A stretch of 5,069 nt of DNA from Chloroflexota bacterium (GTDB lineage Bacteria; Chloroflexota; Anaerolineae; Aggregatilineales; Phototrophicaceae), in the NCBI GenBank assembly GCA_023392115.1, contig JAEVZT010000433.1, positions 1 through 5,069 of the forward strand, written 5' to 3'. A model generated the notes under the pieces. That model did not search any database. It had not been told where the DNA came from and saw nothing but the letters and a program-made list of their open reading frames with translations. Numbering within the stretch: the stretch's first letter is position 1; every line of letters begins with the position of its first letter. Shown here in pieces: positions 1-4,882 of this stretch. The position numbers and the translations under genes are program-made.

Positions 1-368
1 GGCTTATACGGCGTCGAGTCGATCTGCATCTGAACGAGGGGGGGCAGCCCTTCGAGCGCCGCGTGATAACCTGAATCGCCGGGCAGGTAGAGCGCCCAGC
101 CGCCCTCGACGCGCAGGGCGACGAGCAGGTCGATCAAACCGGGGTACGGGTCGCCGGTTGCCCTGTCGACGAGTTCGAGGTAAACAACTCCGCCGTCGTC
201 GGCTAATGTCCTGCCGACTTCGCGGTAGTAGGATGGGCTGCCGTCGAGCGCCTCGTACGCCGACAACTGCCGCTCAATCAAGGCGTCGACGTCGGGCTGC
301 GCGTGCGTTTGAAAAGCGGTAATAAAAAGTAGAAAACAGGTTACAATGAGGGGTAGTGTCACGAGCAT
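1..368 (-). CDS. Secreted protein of unknown function, N-terminal 122 residues (3' end beyond the left edge)
   Basis: The gene is open from an ATG at 366-368 (minus strand) to the window edge, so only the N-terminal 122 residues are visible. Residues 1-23 form a signal peptide: a hydrophobic core (LPLIVTCFLLFITAF) followed by THA-Q, a plausible signal peptidase I site after Ala23. The only Cys (11) lies inside the hydrophobic core, so a lipoprotein is unlikely. The mature part begins with an acidic helical stretch (DVDALIERQLSAYEAL), then a strand-rich region with VVYLELVDRATGDP (about 61-74) and WALYLPGDSGY (91-101). I do not recognise a family. The visible part could be an accessory region before a catalytic domain lying outside the window. 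Codon use matches the neighbours except in the AT-richer signal-peptide segment. It is transcribed divergently from the J-domain gene. No clear ribosome binding site precedes the start. Confidence 0.7.
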   Translation of the reverse strand, partial: MLVTLPLIVTCFLLFITAFQTHAQPDVDALIERQLSAYEALDGSPSYYREVGRTLADDGGVVYLELVDRATGDPYPGLIDLLVALRVEGGWALYLPGDSGYHAALEGLPPLVQMQIDSTPYK

Positions 369-393
369 TTAATCCAATTCATACGCCGGTTTC

Positions 394-422
394 ATTGAAC
401 GTGAGGCGGAAAACAGGTACAA
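394..422 (-). promoter_or_regulatory. Weaker predicted promoter for the leftward secreted-protein gene
   Basis: Read on the minus strand, TTGTAC (422-417) and TTCAAT (399-394) are 17 nt apart. The -35 differs from consensus at two positions and so does the -10. Transcription would start near 387, about 19 nt upstream of the ATG at 368. It uses almost the same bases as the rightward promoter, so polymerase could not occupy both at once. The match is modest and may be a by-product of the partial symmetry of the two boxes. Confidence 0.25.
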
Positions 423-423
423 T
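395..423 (+). promoter_or_regulatory. Predicted sigma70-type promoter for the J-domain/oxidoreductase unit
   Basis: TTGAAC (395-400) and TACAAT (418-423) are separated by exactly 17 nt, each differing from the consensus at one position. Transcription would start near 430, giving a 5' leader of about 98 nt before the ATG at 528. This is the best promoter match in the divergent intergenic region. Inferred from sequence only. Confidence 0.5.
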
Positions 424-527
424 AAGCCGTGTCCCTGTGAATAACCTTTTGAACAGCATAGGATGATGTCAGGCGTGCTGCCATACGTTACCTCATTTTC
501 GCTTGAGGGACGACCAGAGCCAACGCG

Positions 528-1460
528 ATGAAGCAATTTGTCCTTGATTACCTGAACCATGAATGCCGCAAGGCTGAGCGTGTTCGCCACTGTACGGCGA
601 ACACCAAAGAAGCCGACATGACGATTTCCCTGCACGACGGGAAGAAGATCGGCGTTTTTGTGATCAACCGCGCCATTCGCCTGCCGGAAATCAAAGAACG
701 GTACGAAGCGAACACCGCCAAGGGCATCCATACCCTGTATATCCTCGACCGGCGGATGCTGCCGCCGGAAAACGGCACAATCCAGCCGCCGCATTGGATG
801 GAAGCCCTGCACACGCTGACGCACGGGCGCATTTACACCTACCACTGCGACGGGCGGCGCGTCACCATCCAACCGCTGCACATTGAATGGCGCTGGGGTA
901 ATACCCCGCGCTATGTCGAGTACGGCGAAGCGGTGGACGTGAACAACCTGCGCGCCGAAACGGTCAACCCGACGTCGAAATACGTGACCGGCTCCTACGC
1001 GGCGGCGCACTTCGGTGAAGGCACGTTCTGGAAGAAGCGGTCTTCAGTCGACGAGGCGCAGTATCGCTACTCATGGCGGCACTGGTCCTATGGACCGCGC
1101 AAGGAACGCAGCCAAGAAGAGACAGCGCAAGCCGATTGGGATCCGTGGGAAGAATTCTCGCGCAATTATGGCGAAGTCCCCGGCGACGAGCCGGAGTGGG
1201 ATTGGGCGAATCCCGGCGCGCAGCAGCAGCAGCGGGGGCGGCGCACGGCGCGCGTGACGCCGGCACAGCCGCGTGAGCATTACGCGGTGCTCGGCGTTCC
1301 GGTGACTGCCAGTTTCGAGGAAGTCAAGCAGGCGTACCGCCGCAAAGCGCGCGAGTATCACCCAGACCTGCACCCGAACGAGAAAGAGAAATACACCGCC
1401 AAGATGGTCGAGATCAATACCGCCTTCGAGGCGATCAGCCGGACGCAGAAACGCAAGTAA
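528..1460 (+). CDS. J-domain protein with an uncharacterised, possibly CoiA-like N-terminal domain
   Basis: 310 aa. The C-terminus (about 250-306) is a J domain: HYAVLGVPVTASFEEVKQAY, then RRKAREYHPDLHP with the obligatory HPD at 278-280, and a third helix (KMVEINTAFEAIS). It should therefore stimulate the ATPase of a DnaK-type Hsp70. There is no Gly/Phe region, zinc-binding domain or DnaJ C-terminal domain, so it is a J-only (class C) co-chaperone whose N-terminal part would choose the client. The N-terminal domain (about 1-130) is unrecognised, but residues 29-75 (ADMTISLHDGKKIGVFVI, then LPEIKERYE and HTLYILD) resemble the core of CoiA-like PD-(D/E)XK domains. Residues 185-248 are low-complexity, Trp/acidic-rich, with a QQQQ run, and form a probable flexible linker. 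ATG 528 is the first start after an in-frame TGA at 504-506. A purine stretch GAGGGA (505-510) lies too far upstream to be a normal ribosome binding site. The next gene starts 27 nt downstream and is probably co-transcribed. Confidence 0.93.
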   Translation: MKQFVLDYLNHECRKAERVRHCTANTKEADMTISLHDGKKIGVFVINRAIRLPEIKERYEANTAKGIHTLYILDRRMLPPENGTIQPPHWMEALHTLTHGRIYTYHCDGRRVTIQPLHIEWRWGNTPRYVEYGEAVDVNNLRAETVNPTSKYVTGSYAAAHFGEGTFWKKRSSVDEAQYRYSWRHWSYGPRKERSQEETAQADWDPWEEFSRNYGEVPGDEPEWDWANPGAQQQQRGRRTARVTPAQPREHYAVLGVPVTASFEEVKQAYRRKAREYHPDLHPNEKEKYTAKMVEINTAFEAISRTQKRK

Positions 1461-1475
1461 CCGCTGGAATATAAT

Positions 1476-1481
1476 AGGAAG
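1476..1481 (+). promoter_or_regulatory. Ribosome binding site of the oxidoreductase gene
   Basis: AGGAAG at 1476-1481 sits 6 nt before ATG 1488. It is the clearest Shine-Dalgarno match in the window and fixes this start. It lies in the 27-nt gap after the J-domain gene, supporting a two-gene transcript. Confidence 0.6.
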
Positions 1482-1487
1482 ACGCCG

Positions 1488-2483
1488 ATGATCCGTTGGG
1501 GCATCCTTGGAACGGGAAACATCGCCCGCCAGTTCGCGCGCGGCTTGCGCTCCGCGCCCGACGCGCAGTTGATCGCCGTCGGGTCGCGGTCGCAGGCGTC
1601 TGCCGACAAATTCGGTGATGAGTTCAACGTGCTTCACCGCCACCCGACATATGAGGCGCTGGCGAACGATCCCGATGTCGACGCCATCTACGTGGGAACC
1701 CCACATCCTTTCCACTGCGAAAACACGCTCCTGTGTCTCGACGCGGGCAAAGCCGTCCTGTGCGAGAAACCGTTCGCCCTCAACGCGCGCGAGGCGCAGA
1801 CGATGATCGACCGCGCGCGGGAAAAGCGCCTGTTCCTGATGGAAGCGATGTGGACGCGCTTCCTGCCGGTGCTCGTCCGCGTGCGCGAACTGCTGGCGGC
1901 GGGCGCGATCGGCGAGCCGCGCATGCTGACCGCCGACTTCGGCTTCCGCGCCGACTTTGATCCGCAGCAGCGCCTGTTCAATCCGCTGCTCGGCGGCGGC
2001 GCGCTGCTCGACGTGGGCATTTATCCGGTCGCGCTGGCGTCGATGATCTTCGGCAGCCCCGATAGCATCACGGCGCGGGCGCATCTCGGCGAAACCGGTG
2101 TCGACGAGCAGACTGCGCTGATCTTCGGCTACAAGGGCGGGCAGCTTGCGCTCCTGTCGTGCGCGGTGCGCCTCGACACGCCGCAGGAAGCGATCATCAT
2201 GGGGACGGAAGGCAGCATTCGTATCGCCTCGCCGTGGTGGGTGCCGCGCTCGTTCAGCATCGTCAAGCCGGACAAGGCGGTCGAAGTCGTCAACCTGCCG
2301 TTCGAAGGCAACGGCTACAACTATGAAGCGAACGAGGTCGCGCGCTGCATCAATGCGGGGCTGCTCGAAAGCCCGGTCATGCCGCTAGACGAATCGCTGG
2401 CGCTGATGCGCACCCTCGACGCCGCCCGCGCGCAGATGGGGTTGGTCTACCCGATGGAGACTGAAACGCCGGCTGCTGATTGA
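1488..2483 (+). CDS. Gfo/Idh/MocA family NAD(P)-dependent oxidoreductase, dihydrodiol dehydrogenase-like
   Basis: 331 aa, full family length. The N-terminal Rossmann domain opens with WGILGTGNIARQFA (dinucleotide-binding GxGxxA at 8-13); VGSRS at 31-35 ends the second strand, where cofactor preference is set. DAIYVGTPHPFH (65-76) and CEKPFALN (92-99) carry the usual catalytic Lys, K94 in EKP. The C-terminal alpha/beta domain has MEAMWTRFLP (118-127), GGALLDVGIYP (170-180) and ESPVMPLDESLALM (294-307). These match the pattern of dimeric dihydrodiol dehydrogenase relatives, where the second catalytic residue is a Tyr in the DxGIY segment (Y179 here) instead of the His of inositol dehydrogenases. 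Expected role: cytoplasmic oxidation/reduction of a sugar or cyclic diol; the substrate cannot be told from sequence. No transporter or sugar-catabolic gene is adjacent. The stop codon overlaps the -35 box of the next transcription unit. Confidence 0.93.
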   Translation: MIRWGILGTGNIARQFARGLRSAPDAQLIAVGSRSQASADKFGDEFNVLHRHPTYEALANDPDVDAIYVGTPHPFHCENTLLCLDAGKAVLCEKPFALNAREAQTMIDRAREKRLFLMEAMWTRFLPVLVRVRELLAAGAIGEPRMLTADFGFRADFDPQQRLFNPLLGGGALLDVGIYPVALASMIFGSPDSITARAHLGETGVDEQTALIFGYKGGQLALLSCAVRLDTPQEAIIMGTEGSIRIASPWWVPRSFSIVKPDKAVEVVNLPFEGNGYNYEANEVARCINAGLLESPVMPLDESLALMRTLDAARAQMGLVYPMETETPAAD

Positions 2484-2499
2484 CAGGCGGGGCGTTTTT
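2464..2499 (+). terminator. Probable intrinsic terminator at the end of the oxidoreductase gene
   Basis: AAACGCC (2464-2470) is complementary to GGCGTTT (2491-2497), with a possible inner CTG/CAG pairing (2473-2475 with 2484-2486), and the stem runs into TTTTT (2495-2499). The 5' arm lies inside the last codons of the oxidoreductase gene and the loop spans its stop codon. The 20-nt loop makes it weaker than the terminator at 2638-2671, and ribosomes finishing the gene would interfere with folding. Confidence 0.4.
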
Positions 2500-2509
2500 C
2501 TGCTACGCT
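2480..2509 (+). promoter_or_regulatory. Predicted sigma70-type promoter for the ABC-F leader
   Basis: A perfect -35 box TTGACA (2480-2485) is followed after 18 nt by TACGCT (2504-2509), which keeps the three most conserved -10 bases (T1, A2, T6). Transcription would start about 2516-2517, at or one base before the ATG of the short leader ORF. The -35 box overlaps the TGA of the oxidoreductase (2481-2483). The promoter gives the ABC-F gene its own transcription unit with a leader of about 190 nt. Confidence 0.55.
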
Positions 2510-2516
2510 GTTCCGT

Positions 2517-2585
2517 ATGACTTACATGGGCTACTTCTCAACGCTTTCCCGGTGCCAGATGTCGCATGTGCTGGCGCATCCATAG
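2517..2585 (+). CDS. Putative 22-residue leader peptide upstream of the ABC-F gene
   Basis: ATG 2517 to TAG 2583-2585 encodes 22 residues beginning MTYMGYFSTLS and ending VLAHP. No Shine-Dalgarno sequence precedes it, but the predicted transcription start falls at 2516-2517, so it could be translated as a leaderless mRNA. A second in-frame ATG (2526) would give a 19-residue peptide starting MGYFS, reminiscent of the 19-residue ErmC leader MGIFS; with so few residues that likeness may be chance. The stop codon sits in the loop of a hairpin (2573-2597), so ribosome position would affect leader folding. It is likely to be a regulatory peptide if translated. Coding status rests on position and architecture only; a 22-codon ORF can arise by chance. 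Confidence 0.42.
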   Translation: MTYMGYFSTLSRCQMSHVLAHP

Positions 2586-2597
2586 ACGAGATGCGCC
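2552..2597 (+). promoter_or_regulatory. Mutually exclusive leader hairpins
   Basis: GTGCCAG (2552-2558) can pair with CTGGCGC (2571-2577), 7 bp with one G-U. GGCGCATC (2573-2580) can instead pair perfectly with GATGCGCC (2590-2597), 8 bp around a 9-nt loop containing the leader ORF stop codon. The two share 2573-2577 and cannot coexist. The first segment and the shared segment are inside the leader ORF, so a translating or stalled ribosome would choose between them. The base pairing is seen directly; the switching role is inferred. Confidence 0.5.
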
Positions 2598-2637
2598 TAG
2601 TGACCGGATGAAAACGTAACACAAGTTGTAATTCTGA

Positions 2638-2671
2638 ACGGCTGCGGGCGTATGTGCTCGCAGCCGTTTTT
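2638..2671 (+). terminator. Strong intrinsic terminator within the ABC-F leader
   Basis: A 12-bp stem (2638-2649 with 2656-2667, one G-U, GC-rich) closes a 6-nt loop GTATGT and is followed by TTTTT (2667-2671, first T shared with the stem). This is a textbook Rho-independent terminator. It lies about 122 nt past the oxidoreductase stop but only 35 nt before the ABC-F start and downstream of a good promoter, so it is better placed as an attenuator of the ABC-F gene than as the terminator of the upstream operon. A terminated leader RNA would be about 155 nt. Confidence 0.8.
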
Positions 2672-2690
2672 GATTCCGTCATGAAAGCAA

Positions 2691-2704
2691 GGGGGATAGA
2701 GGGA
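2691..2704 (+). promoter_or_regulatory. Purine-rich ribosome binding region of the ABC-F gene
   Basis: GGGGGA (2691-2696) ends 10 nt before ATG 2707, and a second purine run GAGGGA (2699-2704) ends 2 nt before it. The first is better spaced, although not a canonical AGGAGG. It supports ATG 2707 as the start, which also gives the typical ABC-F opening strand (IIQLNNITVNY). Confidence 0.45.
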
Positions 2705-2706
2705 CA

Positions 2707-4368
2707 ATGCACATCATTCAACTGAATAACATCACCGTGAATTACGTGGGGCGGGTCATCTTTAGCGAACTCACGTGGGCGCTCGGCGACCGCGACCGGG
2801 TCGGCTTGATCGGACACAATGGCGCGGGCAAGTCGAGCCTGCTCAAAGTGATCGCCGGTGAGTACCAGCCTGACGGCGGATCGGTCATGCGGATGCGCGG
2901 TGTTCGCGTCGGCTACCTGCCGCAGCAGGTCGAACTCGACGGCAGCCGGACGCTGATCGAAGAAGCGATGCTGCTGCCGCCTGCGCTGGCAGAAGTCGAG
3001 GCGCAGTTGAGCGCCGTCGAAGCGCGCTTGGGTGATGCCGACGTTTACAACGACGACCGGCGGCTGGCGGCGGCGCTTGCCGAGCAAGAACGGCTGATCG
3101 CGCGTTTCGAAGAACTCGGCGGGGTGAAGCACGCCAGCAAAATCCGCGAACTGCTGGCGCACCTCGGCTTCACGCCCGACGATCACGATCTGCTGTGCGA
3201 CGCTTTGAGCGGCGGGCAGAAGAAGCTGATCGCGCTGGCGCGGCTGGCAGCCGAACAGCCCGACGTGCTGCTGCTCGACGAGCCTGACAACCACCTTGAT
3301 TTGGAATCGAAGCGGCGGCTCGAGTCGCTGCTGCGCGCCTATCCCGGCGCTGTCGTGATCGTTTCGCACGACCGCTACCTGCTCGACGAGGTCGTGACAC
3401 AGATTGTCGAGATGGAAGAAGGCAAGCTGACGGTGTATCAGGGGAATTACTCGGCGTATGCCGTCGAGCGCGAGCTGCGCCGCCTGCGCCAGCAGCAGAT
3501 GTACGTCGCCCAGCAGAAGCGGATCGCGCAGATTGAGGCGGCGATCAAGCGTTTCGAACACTGGGCGAGCATTGTGATAGACGAGCGCCATATCAAGCAG
3601 GCGCGCAGCCGGCGCAAGATGCTCGACCGGATGGAAGCCAACGGCGAAATGATCGAAAAGGTGACCGAGCGCCGTCCGCTCGAACTGGAGTTCAGCGGCT
3701 CGCGCGGGAGCACGAAGGCGCTGGAAATCAAGCGGCTGTCGATGGCGTTCGACGACGATCCGCTGTTCTTCGACCTCGACCTGCTGGTGCGGCACGGTGA
3801 GCGGGTTGGGCTTGTCGGTCCGAACGGGGCGGGGAAATCGGTGCTGTTCAAGCTGATCCTTGGCGAAATGACGCCGCTCGACGGCGAAATCCGCATCGGC
3901 GCGAGCACGCGCGTCGGTTACTATGCACAGGAACATCAAACGCTGCATGCGTGGTGGGAGCGCACGCCGATCGAGTTCATCCGCGACGTGTCGCCGTCGA
4001 ATGAGGGCGATGCGGTCGCCTTCCTGATCAAGTTCCTGTTCACCTACGAGCAGACGCGCCAAGCGATCGGGACGCTCAGCGGCGGCGAGCGCAGTCGCTT
4101 GCAGCTTGCCGCGCTCATGCTCCAGCGTCCGAACCTGCTGCTGTTGGACGAGCCGACGAACAACCTCGACATCCAGTCGGCTGAGGCGCTCGAGTCGGCG
4201 CTTGAGGATTTCGAGGGCGCGGTGCTGGTCATTTCGCACGACCGCTACTTCCTCGACCGGGTAGTTGATCGCGTGGTGGAATTGGACGACGGCGGGCTGG
4301 TCGGCTACGAGGGCGGCTACACGGATTATCTGACCAGCCGCGCGCGGGTGCTCAAAAAGGCGACGTGA
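2707..4368 (+). CDS. ABC-F family ATPase (ribosome-associated, tandem ABC domains, no membrane domain)
   Basis: 553 aa with two ABC domains. NBD1: Walker A GHNGAGKS (36-43), signature LSGGQ (167-171), Walker B VLLLDE (187-192), H-switch SHDR (220-223). NBD2: Walker A GPNGAGKS (371-378), signature LSGGE (457-461), Walker B LLLLDE (477-482), H-switch SHDR (510-513). Between them lies a charged helical linker of about 75-80 residues (roughly 245-325, rich in Arg/Gln/Lys), the region that in ABC-F proteins enters the ribosomal E site and contacts P-site tRNA. There are no transmembrane segments, so it is a cytosolic translation-acting protein and not a transporter. Both catalytic Glu (192, 482) are present. 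One oddity is DEPDNHLD in NBD1 where DEPTNHLD is usual; NBD2 reads DEPTNNLD. There is no long C-terminal extension. It may be a housekeeping translation factor (EttA/Uup/YdiF-like) or an antibiotic-protection factor; the attenuator-like leader favours an inducible, protective role, but subfamily cannot be settled by eye. Confidence 0.95.
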   Translation: MHIIQLNNITVNYVGRVIFSELTWALGDRDRVGLIGHNGAGKSSLLKVIAGEYQPDGGSVMRMRGVRVGYLPQQVELDGSRTLIEEAMLLPPALAEVEAQLSAVEARLGDADVYNDDRRLAAALAEQERLIARFEELGGVKHASKIRELLAHLGFTPDDHDLLCDALSGGQKKLIALARLAAEQPDVLLLDEPDNHLDLESKRRLESLLRAYPGAVVIVSHDRYLLDEVVTQIVEMEEGKLTVYQGNYSAYAVERELRRLRQQQMYVAQQKRIAQIEAAIKRFEHWASIVIDERHIKQARSRRKMLDRMEANGEMIEKVTERRPLELEFSGSRGSTKALEIKRLSMAFDDDPLFFDLDLLVRHGERVGLVGPNGAGKSVLFKLILGEMTPLDGEIRIGASTRVGYYAQEHQTLHAWWERTPIEFIRDVSPSNEGDAVAFLIKFLFTYEQTRQAIGTLSGGERSRLQLAALMLQRPNLLLLDEPTNNLDIQSAEALESALEDFEGAVLVISHDRYFLDRVVDRVVELDDGGLVGYEGGYTDYLTSRARVLKKAT

Positions 4369-4381
4369 GGGGCAAGAGTCG

Positions 4382-4609
4382 CTACGACAGCAGGTTAAGA
4401 AACTCATCAACCGTCAGGTCGGCATCGCGGATAATCCGCCGCAGCATGCCGACCTTGATTGCCTTGTGGTTAGGGACGGTGACACGGCTAGGCGGATCAT
4501 CGCGAATCAATGTGATGTGGCTTACCTGCTGCCGATCGATGACGTAACCTGCTCGTTGAAGGGCATTAATGAACGCACGCCCCGAAACATCGCGCGGCAG
4601 TTTGCTCAT
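4382..4609 (-). CDS. hicA: HicA-type mRNA interferase toxin
   Basis: 75 aa, normal for HicA. The order of elements fits the family: an N-terminal SKLPRDVSGRAFINALQRAGY, the active-site strand with His31 (RQQVSHITLIRDD), the VTVPNHK turn (43-49), and a C-terminal LRRIIRDADLTVDEFLNLL (56-74). HicA folds like a double-stranded-RNA-binding domain and cleaves mRNA; His31 corresponds to the essential histidine. The usual GSH before it is VSH here, a small change that may or may not affect activity. The start overlaps the hicB stop by 4 nt (ATGA, 4606-4609), and no separate ribosome binding site is seen, so translation is probably coupled to the antitoxin. The 3' end faces the ABC-F gene across 13 bp. 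Confidence 0.87.
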   Translation of the reverse strand: MSKLPRDVSGRAFINALQRAGYVIDRQQVSHITLIRDDPPSRVTVPNHKAIKVGMLRRIIRDADLTVDEFLNLLS

Positions 4610-4812
4610 ACCGTCGCTACTTGGATGGGAGCGATGTCTTCGGGGATTTCCTCGCCATGCGCGCGCATACTTTCAATGTGCAGATCGATCGCCTCGCGGA
4701 TATTGGCTAAGGCTTCCTCGACCGTCTCACCCTGCGAATAGCATCCCAGCAGACTGGGGACTTCAACGACGAATCCCCCGTCTTCGTCGGGGATCAAGAT
4801 CACCTGTCTCAT
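4606..4812 (-). CDS. hicB: HicB-family antitoxin, short single-domain form
   Basis: 68 aa with the HicB partial RNase H-like fold: an opening strand VILIPDEDGGFVVEVPSL (4-21), the conserved turn GCYSQGET (23-30), and the helix VEEALANIREAIDLHIESM (31-49). It should bind and block the HicA toxin encoded immediately downstream. The C-terminal ribbon-helix-helix or helix-turn-helix DNA-binding domain of longer HicB proteins is absent: after residue 50 only an acidic tail (AHGEEIPEDIAPIQ) remains. It therefore probably does not repress its own promoter by itself. Antitoxin-first order with a 4-nt overlap lets the antitoxin be made before the toxin. The start ATG 4812 is preceded by a weak purine run GAAAGAG (4826-4820) at 7 nt. 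Confidence 0.87.
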   Translation of the reverse strand: MRQVILIPDEDGGFVVEVPSLLGCYSQGETVEEALANIREAIDLHIESMRAHGEEIPEDIAPIQVATV

Positions 4813-4838
4813 GGCTGCGCTCTTTCATTCAAAAGCTC

Positions 4839-4860
4839 AACATACATATCATTATTGTAC
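4839..4860 (-). promoter_or_regulatory. AT-rich candidate promoter of hicBA
   Basis: Read on the minus strand, this is the only AT-rich island upstream of hicB. TACAAT (4859-4854) is a good -10 candidate, about 42 nt from the hicB ATG. TATGTT (4844-4839) is an alternative. No convincing -35 box lies at 16-18 nt from either, so the assignment is weak. No clear inverted-repeat operator was found, which is consistent with the HicB protein lacking a DNA-binding domain. Confidence 0.3.
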
Positions 4861-4882
4861 GCCGATGATTGAAGAATCGCAG

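Noticed and set aside
369..1010. A 213-codon minus-strand open frame ending just before the secreted-protein gene
   Set aside because: Most of it is antisense to the J-domain gene. Its translation has no recognisable motif, and its last part runs through the divergent promoter region.
1219..1234. A CAG-rich run (polyglutamine) in the J-domain gene as a possible microsatellite
   Set aside because: Only four Gln codons in a disordered linker; too short to call a repeat element.
1071..2084. A 337-codon minus-strand open frame opposite the J-domain and oxidoreductase genes
   Set aside because: It spans two genes with clear family motifs on the other strand, and its translation is low-complexity and Arg/His-rich: an antisense shadow.
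2608..2619. A three-codon ATG-AAA-ACG-TAA mini-ORF between the leader hairpins and the terminator
   Set aside because: Such short frames are expected by chance, and there is no Shine-Dalgarno sequence in front of it.
2681..2725. A 14-codon ORF (ATG 2681 to TGA 2723-2725) overlapping the ABC-F start out of frame
   Set aside because: It has no ribosome binding site, and its codons coincide with the purine-rich region that serves the ABC-F start. It is too short to support as a second leader peptide, though translation of it could lower ABC-F initiation.
4360..4386. Weak hairpin (GGCGAC pairing with GTCGCT) across the ABC-F and hicA ends as a bidirectional terminator
   Set aside because: The stem is only 6 bp with a G-U pair and a 14-15-nt loop, and neither strand has a T-run after it.
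2503..4410. A 635-codon open frame on the minus strand opposite the ABC-F gene
   Set aside because: It mirrors the ABC-F gene and arises from GC-rich third-position bias. Its product is rich in Arg, Gln, His and Leu with no recognisable domain, whereas the plus-strand product has every ABC-F motif.
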